Shown piece after piece: positions 63,517 to 64,000 of a stretch of DNA of 64,000 nt. The stretch's first letter is position 1. Every line of letters begins with the position of its first letter. Source of the DNA: Blastomonas fulva. GTDB taxonomy: Bacteria > Pseudomonadota > Alphaproteobacteria > Sphingomonadales > Sphingomonadaceae. The notes under the pieces were generated by a model, which was not told the DNA's origin, did no database searches, and worked only from the letters and a program-made list of their open reading frames with translations. The stretch covers positions 2,022,501-2,086,500 of the forward strand of contig NZ_CP020083.1 in assembly GCF_003431825.1 (NCBI RefSeq), in the 5' to 3' direction. A program made the translations under genes and the position numbers.

Positions 63517-64000
63517 CCCGGGCGATCGTCATCGGTGCGTCGGCCGGCGGGGTGCAGGCGCTGTCGTCGATCCTCACCGCCTTGCCGCCGCATTTTGCAT
63601 GCCCGATTCTGGTCGTCCTCCACGTTCCGCAACGCAATGACAATCTTCTGGTCGAATTGTTGCGGGCAAGATGCCTTTTGGAGGTTAAGGAGGCAGAGGA
63701 TAAGGAAATGCTCCAGCAAGGAACGGTCTATTTTGCTCCTCCCGGCTATCATCTGCTGCTCGAGAAAAACATGTCGATTGCCTTGTCTTCGGATGAACCC
63801 GTCAATTACTCGCGCCCGGCCATCGACGTGCTTTTCGAAACCGCTGCAGATGCTTTGGAACGCGACGTGACAGCCATCATTCTCACCGGCGCCAATCATG
63901 ATGGCGCCGAGGGTCTTCGCGCGATCGGCGCGGCGGGCGGGACTGCCATCGTTCAGGACCCGCAGACCGCCGAAGTTGCCACCATGCCGCTTGCCGCGCT
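63513..64000 (+). CDS. cheB: CheB-type methylesterase (3' end outside window)
   Basis: The first 162 codons of a CheB methylesterase domain without a receiver domain, running off the window. The catalytic triad is readable: Ser10 in IGASAGGV, His37 in VVLHVPQ and Asp130 in LTGANHDGAEG. The later GGTAIVQDPQTAEVATMP matches the C-terminal strand region. Stand-alone methylesterase domains paired with CheR and a hybrid kinase reverse methylation of glutamates in a signalling complex. It overlaps cheR by ATGA, so kinase, CheR and CheB are translated as a coupled set. Confidence 0.93.
   Translation, partial: MTRAIVIGASAGGVQALSSILTALPPHFACPILVVLHVPQRNDNLLVELLRARCLLEVKEAEDKEMLQQGTVYFAPPGYHLLLEKNMSIALSSDEPVNYSRPAIDVLFETAADALERDVTAIILTGANHDGAEGLRAIGAAGGTAIVQDPQTAEVATMPLAA

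Overview
The window looks like chromosomal DNA from a high-G+C alphaproteobacterium, most likely a member of the Sphingomonadales. The reasons are the strong G/C bias at third codon positions, RNase E with a long acidic insert in its S1 domain, a fused MrpA-MrpB antiporter subunit, a class II DAHP synthase, a stand-alone ModE regulator, an HWE-like two-component kinase, and short palindromic repeats of the kind scattered through sphingomonad genomes. I recognised no phage, insertion sequence, CRISPR array, rRNA or tRNA. Nearly all of the window is dense core genome, with many ATGA stop/start overlaps.

Layout. 1-6.2 kb: 3' end of clpS, murA, a ribbon-helix-helix/DUF1801 pair facing back, a TMEM165/GDT1 manganese exporter behind a yybP-ykoY-type Mn2+ riboswitch, a Sel1-repeat protein, argG and a DUF3429 membrane protein. 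6.2-7.2 kb: a gene-free kilobase with three consensus DnaA boxes (two forming an inverted pair) and a strong intrinsic terminator at its end. It is a candidate replication-origin or regulatory RNA region. 7.2-10.7 kb: a polytopic membrane protein of glycosyltransferase type, a small exported protein and a dicarboxylate/amino-acid symporter. 10.7-15.4 kb: the complete ybgC-tolQRAB-pal envelope operon. 15.6-19.1 kb: DAHP synthase with a coupled 57-residue membrane peptide, an exported M20 peptidase and a lipoprotein.

19.1-23.4 kb: a three-gene signalling operon on the minus strand (OmpR-type regulator, LysM-FecR exported protein, CHASE2 histidine kinase). 23.5-30.5 kb: an ALDH7-type dehydrogenase, a low-G+C HEPN-like orphan, zapE, a hotdog thioesterase, sdhB, a BrnT-type toxin with an HTH antitoxin behind a perfect operator palindrome, and an ATP-grasp enzyme. 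30.6-40.2 kb: a fold-type I PLP enzyme divergent from the ATP-grasp gene, rne, an AMIN-domain amidase, PBP1A and an Rrf2-type regulator. The ATP-grasp/PLP pair is the least explained enzymatic unit in the window.

40.2-52.2 kb: an HWE-like histidine kinase divergent from a GGDEF protein, a periplasmic superoxide dismutase, modE divergent from modABC, and a full mrp Na+/H+ antiporter operon (AB fused, C, D, E, F, G). 52.3-64 kb: a DUF427 protein, a membrane-anchored AraC regulator, an exported S41-like protease, an aminotransferase and an SLC13 permease on the minus strand, then a large CHASE3 hybrid kinase with three receiver domains translationally coupled to cheR and a cheB that runs off the end.
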